Below the pieces are notes generated by a model, which was given only the letters and a program-made list of their open reading frames with translations, was not told the origin of the DNA and made no database searches. A stretch of DNA of 64,000 nucleotides from Mycolicibacterium neoaurum ATCC 25795 (GTDB taxonomy: Bacteria; Actinomycetota; Actinomycetes; Mycobacteriales; Mycobacteriaceae): contig NZ_JMDW01000005.1 in assembly GCF_000691525.1 (NCBI RefSeq), positions 248,001 through 312,000 of the forward strand, written 5' to 3'. The position numbers were made by a program, and so were the translations under genes. Shown in pieces: positions 17,196 through 25,922 of the stretch. Position 1 is the first letter of the stretch. The number at the start of each line of letters is the position of its first letter.

Positions 17196-19205
17196 TTACG
17201 AGGTCTTGTTGCGGCTGTCGATATCGGCGAGCTTGGCCAGCATGTTGTTATAGGCCGCCAGCTCGGCGTCCTCGTCGCGATCGGCGGCGCGGTCGAGTCG
17301 TTTGGCCGCACGGTTGTCGCTGCGTCGCCACTGGATCAACAGCGCGAGCATCACCAGCACCAACGGAACCTCACCGGCCGCCCAGGCGATACCTCCGCCG
17401 AGCTTCTGGTCGGCGAGCAGATCGGGATTCCACGGCAACTGCAGCGAGCGGTAGAAGTCACCGGCCAGCACGGTGTTCATCCCCATCATGACCACGCCGA
17501 AGAAGGCGTGCAGCGGCAGTGAACCGAACACCATGGCGAGCTTGCCCAGCGGCGGAATCGGCCGCGGGGTGGGGTCCACCCCGATGACCACCCAATAGAA
17601 CAGGTAACCGCTGAGCAGGAAGTGCACGTTCATCGCCAGGTGCGCACCGTGACTGTCGGCCGCGGCGTCGAAGATGCCGCCGAAGTACAGCCCGTAGAAC
17701 CCCGCGACGAAGATCGCGGTCGACACGACGGGGTTCGTGAAGAACTGGGACACCTTGCTGTGCAAGGCGGCCAACAGCCACTCACGCGGCCCGGGCGGCC
17801 GACCCTTGCCCGCGGTGGGCAACGCGCGCAGCGCAAGCGTCACCGGCGCGCCGAGCACCAGCAGCACCGGCACCAACATCGACAACAGCATGTGGGCCGT
17901 CATGTGCATGCTGAACATCGCGGGCATATACCGGCCCAGACCCGATGACGTCGTGAACAGCAGCGCCGCACATCCCAGTAGCCAGGCGAGGATCCGTCCG
18001 GCGGGCCAGCCGTCACCGCGTCGGCGCAGCCGCACCACCGCGAGCACGTAGACGGTGGCCGCGATGATCGCCGCGGTGCCGAAGATCAGGTCGAGGCGCC
18101 ATTCGAACAGGATTCGGGCCAGCGTCGGCGGGCCGGAGAGGTCGTAGCCGATGGCGACCTCGGTGATCGACGGCAGCCGCACCGGCGGCGGTGGCGGGGT
18201 GCGGCCGAGCGCGACCGCGAGCCCGAAGGTGATCCCGAAGATCAGCGATTCGACCAACGCCAGCCGGATCAGCGGGCCGCGCGCGGTGGGGTCGGCCGCC
18301 AGCGCGGTGACGCTGCGCCTGCGCTGCAGCCAGCCGAGGACACCGAGTGCCACCAACGCCGTCATTTTGCCGACGAGTAGCCATCCGTAGGTCTGGGTGA
18401 ACAGGTCGGACGGTTGGATCCGAACCAGCGCGTTACCGACACCGGACAGCGCCATGGCGAAGAAACACCACACCGCAATCCGGGAGAACCGCCTGGCCGC
18501 CAGGTCGGTGTGCTCGCCCCCGCGAAACGCCAGCGCCCACAGCGCCAGCAACCCGCCGGCCCACAGCACTCCGGCGATCAAGTGGATGAGCAGACTGTTC
18601 GTGGCGATGTCGTGACTGCCGCCGGAGGACGAGTGTCCGGTCAAAGCCAGCGGCAACAGGGTGATCAGGGAGCCGGCCAGCAGCACCGGCGTCCACGACC
18701 AGCGCAGCACCGGGATGCTGGCGACCGTGACGATGGCCGCGAGCAGCGCCGTCCACCGCCAAGTGCCTGCGGTCTCGACCATGCTGGCCACGGTCCAGAT
18801 ATCGACCGGGTTGAGTCGGTCGACCAGCGGAGCCCCGGTGATATCGGAGACCGTCAGCGGCACCAACAGCACCGCGCACACCGTCCAGGCGCCGGCGGCG
18901 ACGGTCCCGGTCCGCAGTGCCCGGTACCCGGCCACGTCCAACACACCGCTGCGTTGCGGCGGGACAAGGAACGCGGCCATCAGGAAGGAGCCGACGGCGA
19001 CGGCGGCCGCGATCTCACCGGCGGCCCGGACGAACGGGAGCCCGTATGTGGTGGCCGGGCCGGGGTTGGGCAGCCCGGTGGCGGCCAACGCGTCGACCAG
19101 CGACAGGCCACCGATACCGGCGGCGACCGCGCCGGCCAACAATGCGACACCCCACAGCGTCGGCCAGACGGCGCGCACGCGCACCGGGGCGGCAACGGTA
19201 GTCAT
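17196..19205 (-). CDS. Polytopic membrane protein, CopD plus CtaG (caa3 assembly) domains
   Basis: A 669-residue integral membrane protein with some 14-16 hydrophobic segments. The N-terminal half, after MTTVAAPVRVRAVWPTLWG, resembles CopD copper-transport proteins, and the second half (GRYMPAMFSMHMTAHMLLSM onward) is a CtaG-type cytochrome oxidase assembly domain with Met/His residues suited to copper. It resembles Rv0102 of M. tuberculosis. A role in copper delivery to respiratory oxidase is inferred from the domains. The start at 19205 is preferred over a long antisense-like N-terminal extension. The C-terminal tail is charged and cytoplasmic. Confidence 0.9.
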   Translation of the reverse strand: MTTVAAPVRVRAVWPTLWGVALLAGAVAAGIGGLSLVDALAATGLPNPGPATTYGLPFVRAAGEIAAAVAVGSFLMAAFLVPPQRSGVLDVAGYRALRTGTVAAGAWTVCAVLLVPLTVSDITGAPLVDRLNPVDIWTVASMVETAGTWRWTALLAAIVTVASIPVLRWSWTPVLLAGSLITLLPLALTGHSSSGGSHDIATNSLLIHLIAGVLWAGGLLALWALAFRGGEHTDLAARRFSRIAVWCFFAMALSGVGNALVRIQPSDLFTQTYGWLLVGKMTALVALGVLGWLQRRRSVTALAADPTARGPLIRLALVESLIFGITFGLAVALGRTPPPPPVRLPSITEVAIGYDLSGPPTLARILFEWRLDLIFGTAAIIAATVYVLAVVRLRRRGDGWPAGRILAWLLGCAALLFTTSSGLGRYMPAMFSMHMTAHMLLSMLVPVLLVLGAPVTLALRALPTAGKGRPPGPREWLLAALHSKVSQFFTNPVVSTAIFVAGFYGLYFGGIFDAAADSHGAHLAMNVHFLLSGYLFYWVVIGVDPTPRPIPPLGKLAMVFGSLPLHAFFGVVMMGMNTVLAGDFYRSLQLPWNPDLLADQKLGGGIAWAAGEVPLVLVMLALLIQWRRSDNRAAKRLDRAADRDEDAELAAYNNMLAKLADIDSRNKTS

Positions 19206-19228
19206 GCCGTCAAGGGTAGGCGGGGGTC

Positions 19229-21574
19229 TCAGCCGTCCGCGGGGCGGCGTGACTCCCGCTCGCGCCGGCGGTACTGGCGGAACGCCGTCTTCTCGACGGT
19301 GTTCAGGTCGGCGAGGATCCCACGGATCTCGGTGAGGAAGCCCTGACGCCGTTCGGACAGATCGGGCGCACGACGCAGCAGGTTCTGATCGGCGACCACC
19401 TGCCGGGCCGTGGCGAACAACAATGCCGATACCGATTCGGCGCTGCGCACCCTGCCCTGGGCGACGTGCTGACGTCCGACGCCGAGCGCGAGCTTGGTCA
19501 GATCGGGTTCGGAGATCTCGGAGGAAGCGTCGCGCAGCACGTCGGCGACGATCTCGTAGGCCTCGAAGAACGGACGCAACATGGCCGCACCCAACAGTGG
19601 CTGCTTGACGCGTAGCAGCTCGAGGATCGACGCGGGACCCTCGGCGATGCGCTCCTCCCAGCCGTCCACCCAGCTCATCTCCCGGGTGACATTCTCGCGG
19701 AAGGCCACCGAGTCGGCGAAGTAGAACTCGAACTTGAGCAGGTCGCGCAGCCGCAGCACCTGCGACCAGAACGCGTCGAGCCAATCGGACTCGGCGGTCG
19801 CGGCGTGCGCGAGTGCCAGTTCGATGATCGAGGTCTCCAGGAACGCGTAGATGATCGAGTTGCGGTAGAACGCCGCTTCGTGTTCGTTCTCCGGCGCGAT
19901 CCGCCACACCGGTTCGCGGCCACCGTCGACCCTGGTGACCGGATGCCCGCCGGAGAGCGCATCCACCGCGGCGCGCACCCCCTCCTTGGTGCGCAATCGC
20001 AGCACGCTGTTGGTCATCGGGATCTCGCGGCGCTCAAGGTAATCCAGGGCGTCAGCGAAGGTGTGGTGCAGTTGGTCGACGGTCAGGGCCACCCCGCGGG
20101 CGGCCAGCAGCAGCGCCGAGACCAGACCGGTGGCATTGACCGGGGTGACCTGCACGATGCGCCAGGCCACCTCGAAGGCCATCTTCTGCATGGCAAGACG
20201 TTTCGCCTCGGGGCTAGCGGCGATGGGACCATTGGGTTCGCCGAGATACTGCCGCATGGACACCGCTTCGGGGAACCGGACGTAGATCTTGCCGTAGTTG
20301 CGTTCGCCCTGCGCCTTGATGAAGTTGTAGAGCCAGCTGACGCTTTCGGGCGTCTTCTCCCCGCCGCGCGCATACTCGGCGTATTCGGCGGTCTCGTGCA
20401 GTTGGTCGAAACTGATCGACACCGGCTGCAGCAGGATGTCCTCACTGCGGCCGTCGAGATAAGCGTCGGCGACGTAGGACAACAGACCGAGCTTGGGCGG
20501 CAACATCTTTCCGGTGCGCGACCGGGTGCCTTCGATGGACCAGTTGAGGTTGAACCGCTTCTCCACGATATAGCCGACGAACTGGCGTAGCACGTACTTG
20601 TACAGCGGATCGTCGAGTTTGCGGCGCAGGAAGATCACCCCGGAGTGCCGGAAGATCGGGCCCATGAAACCGAATGACAGGTTGATCCCGGCGAAGGTGT
20701 GCACCGGCGGTAACCGGTTCTCCTGCATGGCAACCGGGACGATGACACCGTCTAGATAGGAGCGATGGGAGAACAGCAGCACGGCGGGATGGACCTCCAG
20801 CGCCCCGCGCATGGCCTCGATCTCGGCGCTGTCATAGTCGATGTGCGGATCGAAACCGCGGCTGAAGATCGCGCGCCCCAGGGTGGGGATCAGGTCGACC
20901 GAGAACCGGCTCCAGCCGGTGGAGAGCTCGTCGAGCATCTCTCCGGCCTTCTCGATGGTGGCACCGGGGATCTGGTCCAATCCCTCCCGGAACCGCGCTG
21001 AGGCCAGCATTTCCGGCTTCACCAGCCGCGGCGACTTGTACTCGGGCCCGAGCAGTCGCAGTTCGACCCGTTCGATCGCCAGAATCGCCCTGCGGATGAC
21101 GAAACGGGCGAATTCGCGCGGGTTCTCGGCAGTGGTGGTGTCCTGCCACTGCTGGCGGAGCTCGGAGACCTTAGCCGGTTCACCGGCAACCACCCGCGCC
21201 CGGGCCGGGTCCTTCCGAAGGATTCGGCGCTGCAGCAGTTCCGGCGGCCGATAGGTGTCGCGCCCGGAGATCAGGGCGACCACCTTGGAGCGGGTGGGCA
21301 ATCCGCCGGGCACCCAGAAGATGCGCACCGGCACAACGGATCGGTCCGGGTCCGCCGAGAGCAGTTGGACCAAGCGGGCCATCACGGTGGCGGGCGGATC
21401 ATCGGAATGATCGGGCAGCAGCAGCACCTCGACCCGGGCCTCGGGCCGCTCGCGCTGCTGTTGGGCCAGCCAGTGGTCGAGCAACTCCTGCTCGGCGGGC
21501 GAGCCGACCGCGGCCAACACCAGGGTGTCCCCGGTCGGACTGAAGGTGGCGAAATCCTCAGCGACCGGTTTCAC
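19229..21574 (-). CDS. plsB2: Glycerol-3-phosphate acyltransferase PlsB2
   Basis: A 781-residue peripheral membrane enzyme that acylates glycerol-3-phosphate at position 1, the first step of phospholipid and triacylglycerol synthesis. The acyltransferase motifs are visible: SHRSYLDG (HX4D), then [11 protein letters not shown], then EGTRSRTGK, then the proline motif QPVSISF. Length fits M. tuberculosis PlsB2 (Rv2482c). The GTG start overlaps the plsC stop by four bases (GTGA), so the three lipid genes form one translationally coupled unit. Confidence 0.95.
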   Translation of the reverse strand: MKPVAEDFATFSPTGDTLVLAAVGSPAEQELLDHWLAQQQRERPEARVEVLLLPDHSDDPPATVMARLVQLLSADPDRSVVPVRIFWVPGGLPTRSKVVALISGRDTYRPPELLQRRILRKDPARARVVAGEPAKVSELRQQWQDTTTAENPREFARFVIRRAILAIERVELRLLGPEYKSPRLVKPEMLASARFREGLDQIPGATIEKAGEMLDELSTGWSRFSVDLIPTLGRAIFSRGFDPHIDYDSAEIEAMRGALEVHPAVLLFSHRSYLDGVIVPVAMQENRLPPVHTFAGINLSFGFMGPIFRHSGVIFLRRKLDDPLYKYVLRQFVGYIVEKRFNLNWSIEGTRSRTGKMLPPKLGLLSYVADAYLDGRSEDILLQPVSISFDQLHETAEYAEYARGGEKTPESVSWLYNFIKAQGERNYGKIYVRFPEAVSMRQYLGEPNGPIAASPEAKRLAMQKMAFEVAWRIVQVTPVNATGLVSALLLAARGVALTVDQLHHTFADALDYLERREIPMTNSVLRLRTKEGVRAAVDALSGGHPVTRVDGGREPVWRIAPENEHEAAFYRNSIIYAFLETSIIELALAHAATAESDWLDAFWSQVLRLRDLLKFEFYFADSVAFRENVTREMSWVDGWEERIAEGPASILELLRVKQPLLGAAMLRPFFEAYEIVADVLRDASSEISEPDLTKLALGVGRQHVAQGRVRSAESVSALLFATARQVVADQNLLRRAPDLSERRQGFLTEIRGILADLNTVEKTAFRQYRRRERESRRPADG

Positions 21575-23079
21575 TGGCGCCCTTTCCGATTGCGATAGAC
21601 GGCGTGGTCGGGCAGATCGCCGACGGGCCACGATGCCAGCGTGTCCAGATACAGCTGGCGCACCTCGGCGATCCGCTCCGTCAGATTGTCCTGGTTCCAG
21701 TCGTCGACGGGTATCGGCGGGAAGACGGCGACATCGACATTGCCTGCGTTGAACGTGCTGGAGTCGCGGGCGGCGATGACCTCTGCGTTGCGGATGACGA
21801 TCGGCACGATCGGGATGCCCGCGGCCATCGCAATGCGGAAAGGCCCCTTCTTGAACGGGCCCACCTCGGTGGTGTCCAGCCGGGTGCCCTCCGGCGCGAT
21901 CAGGATCGAAAGCCCCTTCTTGGCAAGCTCTTCCACCTTGTGCAGGCCCTCGACCGCAGACTGGGTGTCCTCCCGGTCGATGAACGCGGCGTCCATCACC
22001 TTGCCGAGCGGACCCATCAGCGGGTTGCGCTCGAGCTCCTTTTTCCCCACCCCGGTGAAGTCGGTGTTGACCAGATGGCCGGCGATCATCGGGTCGGCCT
22101 GATTACGGTGGTTGAAGATGAACACCGCAGGCCGTTGTTTGGTCAGATTCTCCCTGCCGAGCACATTGAGCCCGATGCCGGTGGTCAGCATCAGCAGCTT
22201 GCTCCAGTTGGAGGTGAAGAAGTTGACGCCGACCCGTTTGTTGCGCGTCAGCAACCCCAACCCGATGGCACCGGCGGCCACCGTGGGAATGGTGGCCAGG
22301 CTGGCCAGGGTGCGGATCTGCGAGATGGGGCTACTGCCGCTGCGGCTGGTGAACTTGAGGATCGGCCATCCCCGCTTGGCAGCCACCGCGGCCAGTTTCC
22401 CGGCCGGGTTGGTCGGCCGCGGGTTACCGACGAGGTACATCAGCGCGACATCTTCGTCGCCGTCGGCATAGAAGTAACTCTTGGCCAGATCGACGCCGTT
22501 CTCGGCCGAGAACTTTTGTACCGCATGGGCTTTGCCGGGTCCCCAGATGATCGGCTCGGCGACCTCACCGGTGATCAGTCCGTCATCGTCGGCGATGAAC
22601 TTGTTGCTCAAGATGTTGTCGATGCCCAGGAATTCGGCGACGGGCTCGACCTGCACGGTCAACGCACTGGAACTCAGCACGACGGTGTGTCCGCGGGCCT
22701 GGTGGGCACGCACCAACGCGCGCATCTCGGGGTAGACACGGTCCCGGACATGCTGGACGAACAGCCGCTCGCCCAGCTCGTCGAGATCAGTGAGCGAGTT
22801 CCCGCGCAGCATCCGGGCACCCTTGCCGATCAGATCCTCGAACTCCGAACGACCGAGTTGATGGTTGATACCGGCCTGCACCATCCCGATGAACTCGCCC
22901 GCGCTCATCTGGCCGCGGCGCAGCCGGTCCTGGGTCATCAACACGCCCGTGAACCCGGCCACCAACGTTCCGTCCAGGTCGAAGAAGGCACCGACCTCGG
23001 GCCCCTCGGGGCTGGCCTCGATCTCGGCCACCGTTCCTGGCAGCCGCATCACCGGCGATTCGCCGTCGGCGGGACTCAT
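21571..23079 (-). CDS. plsC: HAD-phosphatase/1-acylglycerol-3-phosphate acyltransferase fusion PlsC
   Basis: A 502-residue bifunctional protein. The N-terminal half (about 25-250) is a HAD-IB hydrolase with FDLDGT, a middle SSS segment and the [10 protein letters not shown] aspartates, suited to releasing phosphate from an acylated glycerol or serine phosphate. After a hydrophobic linker, the C-terminal half is a PlsC domain with NHRNQADP (HX4D) and APEGTR. It matches Rv2483c. It overlaps the WS/DGAT gene upstream (ATGA) and plsB2 downstream (GTGA), consistent with one lipid-assembly operon. Confidence 0.95.
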   Translation of the reverse strand: MSPADGESPVMRLPGTVAEIEASPEGPEVGAFFDLDGTLVAGFTGVLMTQDRLRRGQMSAGEFIGMVQAGINHQLGRSEFEDLIGKGARMLRGNSLTDLDELGERLFVQHVRDRVYPEMRALVRAHQARGHTVVLSSSALTVQVEPVAEFLGIDNILSNKFIADDDGLITGEVAEPIIWGPGKAHAVQKFSAENGVDLAKSYFYADGDEDVALMYLVGNPRPTNPAGKLAAVAAKRGWPILKFTSRSGSSPISQIRTLASLATIPTVAAGAIGLGLLTRNKRVGVNFFTSNWSKLLMLTTGIGLNVLGRENLTKQRPAVFIFNHRNQADPMIAGHLVNTDFTGVGKKELERNPLMGPLGKVMDAAFIDREDTQSAVEGLHKVEELAKKGLSILIAPEGTRLDTTEVGPFKKGPFRIAMAAGIPIVPIVIRNAEVIAARDSSTFNAGNVDVAVFPPIPVDDWNQDNLTERIAEVRQLYLDTLASWPVGDLPDHAVYRNRKGRQ

Positions 23080-24545
23080 TGCGCGGCACTCCCATTCGAC
23101 GGTGCGGTTTCGGACAAACTGAACGACGCGGCCACGGTCCGACCTGCGCCGCCGAGGGCCAGGACCTCGTCGAAGCCCTCGACGAGACTGCGTCGCCACA
23201 GCTCTCCGTCGATGATGGCGGCCCTGTCGTAACGCGTGGTGACCGTGACATATCCGCCACGCGAGACCAGCACCGCCATCATCGCCACACCCGGTAACGG
23301 ACCAAGTCCGTAATGCCGCAGCACCTTTGCCCCGGCGATAAAGGTGTCGCCGGGATAGACGGGCACATTGGAGGCCTGGACATCGGAGTTCACCACCGAA
23401 CCGGCGACCGATTCGAGCACAGCGTCGGGCAGGAAACTGGCGATCGGAGCGATCGAACCGACCATGTCGATCGCCCGTTCCTCGCGCTTGCTGGTCATCT
23501 GCGATCGAATGGCCTTGATCCGGCGTTCGGGGTCGGCGATACCGATCGGTGCGGCGAGATTGATACCGGCGAAACGGTTTCCGCCGGCCGGGTCGTCGTC
23601 GGAGCGCAGATTGACCGGTACGGCCATGGGCAATGTATCGATCGGCATGCCCTTGGCGACGTGGTAACGCCGCAGCGCCCCGCACAGGCCGGCCAGGTAG
23701 GCGTCGTTGATGGACCCACCGACGGCCTTGGCGGCCGTGTGCAGATCGGCGAACACGATATCGATCGCCTCGCTGTGCGAGCTCAGGCTGCGCCGACGCA
23801 ACAACGGTGAGTGGTCGGCCACCGGCCGCGAGACCCGGGTTGTCGACAGTGCGTAATCGACGAAGCCGCTGACCGCCGCCGCCGGATCCTTGACGACGTC
23901 GGTAACCGCATGCAGCGCACCGCCGACCAGACCCAGCACGCTGTTGGTGATCTTCATGGGCATCCGATTGAGGCCCAGTTTCATCAGGTCGTTGGACGAC
24001 AGATCCTGTGGAATCGGCAGCGGCGCAAGCTGGCCGATCTCGACATCGCGCTCCAGATTGTAGATGTGGGCGAACATCTCGACGGTGCCGACACCGTCGG
24101 CTACGGCATGGCTCAGGTGCAGGATGGTGGCGGACCGACCGTCGGCCAGACCCTCGACGAGGGTGGCGCTCCACAGTGGTCGGGTGATGTCCATCGGCGA
24201 CTGCAGCGCGATCTCGGCGATGTCGAGGACCTCGCGCAGGGTGCCCGGTTCGGGTGCCCGCACCCTGCGGACGTGGAAGTCGAGGTTGAAATCCGGATCG
24301 ACCACCCAGCGCGGCGCCGCGGTGGGCAGCGTCGGCATCACCACCTTCTGGCGTAGCCGAAGCACCTTGCGGGATGCCTGCTCGAACACTGCCCGGAACC
24401 GCTCCCAATCGGGCGTCGTGTCAAGTAGTTCGACACCCATGATCCCGGACCGCGTCCGCGGGTTGGCCTCACCGCGGTGCAGCAGCGTATCGACGCCGTT
24501 CAGTTTCTGGGGCAGCCCCGCCGCATCCAACGGCACTCTGCTCAT
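23076..24545 (-). CDS. Wax ester synthase/diacylglycerol acyltransferase (WS/DGAT)
   Basis: A 489-residue WS/DGAT protein (Rv2484c-like) that would transfer acyl groups from CoA to diacylglycerol or fatty alcohol. The active motif reads LSHAVADG: the second His and the Asp-Gly are kept, while the first His of the usual HHxxxDG is Ser, a common variant in this family. The C-terminal NVPVYPGDTFIAGAKV and PLPGVAMM blocks are typical. As first gene of the leftward WS/DGAT-plsC-plsB2 operon it suggests dedicated triacylglycerol synthesis. Confidence 0.92.
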   Translation of the reverse strand: MSRVPLDAAGLPQKLNGVDTLLHRGEANPRTRSGIMGVELLDTTPDWERFRAVFEQASRKVLRLRQKVVMPTLPTAAPRWVVDPDFNLDFHVRRVRAPEPGTLREVLDIAEIALQSPMDITRPLWSATLVEGLADGRSATILHLSHAVADGVGTVEMFAHIYNLERDVEIGQLAPLPIPQDLSSNDLMKLGLNRMPMKITNSVLGLVGGALHAVTDVVKDPAAAVSGFVDYALSTTRVSRPVADHSPLLRRRSLSSHSEAIDIVFADLHTAAKAVGGSINDAYLAGLCGALRRYHVAKGMPIDTLPMAVPVNLRSDDDPAGGNRFAGINLAAPIGIADPERRIKAIRSQMTSKREERAIDMVGSIAPIASFLPDAVLESVAGSVVNSDVQASNVPVYPGDTFIAGAKVLRHYGLGPLPGVAMMAVLVSRGGYVTVTTRYDRAAIIDGELWRRSLVEGFDEVLALGGAGRTVAASFSLSETAPSNGSAAQ

Positions 24546-24650
24546 CGCGCGAACTCTCCTCCTGATAACGCCCCTCGTGCAGCGTCCACGCTAGTCGGCG
24601 TCACGGCGACGCGACGCCCCTTTCGCTGGGAGCGCGCAACCTCACAGCCA

Positions 24651-25094
24651 TCACGCCGACACGCGCGCGCCCCCGGGTGGCTCCGGCAGATCGCGGAACG
24701 CCGCGGCAGCCAGGATCCGCTTCTGCTGACCATTCCTCGGCGCGGCGATCCGCAAGTTCACCGAGACACCGTGATCGGTCGGCCGGATGTAGTAGCACTC
24801 GTCGGTGTCGGGGCAGTAGATGCAGATGACGTCGACGGCGTCCTTGTCGATGGGCGTCCGATGCACTCCGTGGCGGTCAGTCCAGTTCGAGCTCAACTTG
24901 AGCGTAACCACGCCTCGTCTCATCGATCGGTACTTCACCTGGACGCGGTAGAACACCCCTGAGGAGTACGCCACGAGGTCGAACGGAGCATGTTCAGTCG
25001 CCGGGAAAAGGACGTCGAACCCTTTTGTAACCAGGTCCGCAAACGCTTTCGCGACCCCGAGGTCGCCCTTGTCCTTTGTGTGGTGTTTCGCCAT
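24651..25094 (-). CDS. PD-(D/E)XK nuclease-family protein beside tRNA-Arg
   Basis: A 147-residue protein with the restriction-endonuclease-like core: a helix (KGDLGVAKAFADLVTKGFDV), then APFDLVAY and FYRVQVKYRS, giving the D...QVK arrangement typical of group-I-intron-type PD-(D/E)XK enzymes. No partner methylase is encoded nearby. The gene is isolated, leftward, and 50 bases from a tRNA-Arg gene, a common insertion site. It may be a remnant of an integrated element or a stand-alone homing-type nuclease. The start at 25094 (MAKHHTK) is preferred over an ATG 15 bases upstream. Confidence 0.75.
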   Translation of the reverse strand: MAKHHTKDKGDLGVAKAFADLVTKGFDVLFPATEHAPFDLVAYSSGVFYRVQVKYRSMRRGVVTLKLSSNWTDRHGVHRTPIDKDAVDVICIYCPDTDECYYIRPTDHGVSVNLRIAAPRNGQQKRILAAAAFRDLPEPPGGARVSA

Positions 25095-25143
25095 CGATTG
25101 CCCATCCATCGAATCTGGCGCGTTCGGCTAGGGTGATTGCGCC

Positions 25144-25216
25144 GCCCCCGTAGCTCAGCGGATAGAGCAGGCGCCTTCTAAGCGCTTGGCCGCAGGTTCG
25201 ATCCCTGCCGGGGGCA
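25144..25216 (+). tRNA. tRNA-Arg (anticodon TCT)
   Basis: A 73-base cloverleaf: acceptor GCCCCCG pairs with CGGGGGC, the D arm is TAGCTCAGCGGATAGAGCA, the anticodon loop CTTCTAA gives TCT (reads AGA), and the T arm is GCAGGTTCGATCCCTGC. CCA is not encoded. The sequence that follows shows no clear terminator. Confidence 0.97.
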
Positions 25217-25344
25217 CTTATTTGTACAACCGCGTGTGGCATCGCGAGCCGGGTGCGCTGTCTGTTAAGAGGGTTTGCCACCGTCACCTCCCTATTTGAG
25301 AGTGACCATAGCGCCCACTACCGACAGGTCGCGGCGAACAGGCG

Positions 25345-25722
25345 TCAGTCCCCGGTGGCCCGTAGCTCGTCGAACGCCGCACCCAGATTCGGTCGGATGG
25401 TCAGGACATCCGCCAGGCCGACCAGTTCAAGTGGTCGACGGGTGATCGGCCCATCGGCCACGACCACCAGCGGAACCTCCGGGATCAGCTGCTGATGCGT
25501 CTCCACCAGTACCGACATACCGTAGGAGGCGAGCAACTCGGTATCGGTCAGATCCACGATCACGGCCGTCGGTTGTTTCTTCAGCGCCGTGGCGATGACC
25601 TGCTGCAACGTCGGCGCGGTCACCATATCGATGGCACCGGCGCAGCTCACTACCACCGTCGTGTCATGCCACGATTCGGAGCAGACACACGGGGACGGGA
25701 TGGGCTCAACTCGGTCGGGCAT
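25345..25722 (-). CDS. STAS-domain anti-sigma factor antagonist
   Basis: A 125-residue single STAS domain of the SpoIIAA/RsbV type. The loop before the second helix reads DLTDTELLASYGMSVLVE. The family's phosphorylatable Ser/Thr would be the Ser of LLASYGM, placed as in SpoIIAA Ser58. Such proteins release sigma factors when dephosphorylated by a SpoIIE-type PP2C. The divergent neighbour is exactly such a phosphatase fused to a phytochrome. The start at 25722 follows GAGG; upstream in-frame codons lack support. Confidence 0.88.
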   Translation of the reverse strand: MPDRVEPIPSPCVCSESWHDTTVVVSCAGAIDMVTAPTLQQVIATALKKQPTAVIVDLTDTELLASYGMSVLVETHQQLIPEVPLVVVADGPITRRPLELVGLADVLTIRPNLGAAFDELRATGD

Positions 25723-25905
25723 GGGTACCTCGCGCAAACGTCGACTCAGGGCGCAATGTCTCGCGGGCTGCTTCTTAACCAAACAAGCTAGAACGCCGAG
25801 TACTACGAGCCTAACGTAAAGATCCGGTTCCAATCGTGTCGCGGCACCCGAGCGGACGGCAATTCGCCGACCTGGCACGCTGTGCACCGTAGTCGGGGAG
25901 AGAAC

Positions 25906-25922
25906 GGGGAGGTCTACCCATT
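25906..25922 (+). promoter_or_regulatory. Strong Shine-Dalgarno and ATT start codon of the phytochrome gene
   Basis: GGGGAGGT at 25906-25913 is a near-perfect anti-16S match, and six bases later, in the phytochrome frame, is ATT at 25920. From the in-frame stop at 25890-25892 to the chromophore-attachment motif there is no ATG, GTG or TTG in this frame; the only other conceivable starts are CTG at 25962 and 25986, which lack this spacing. Confidence 0.7.
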
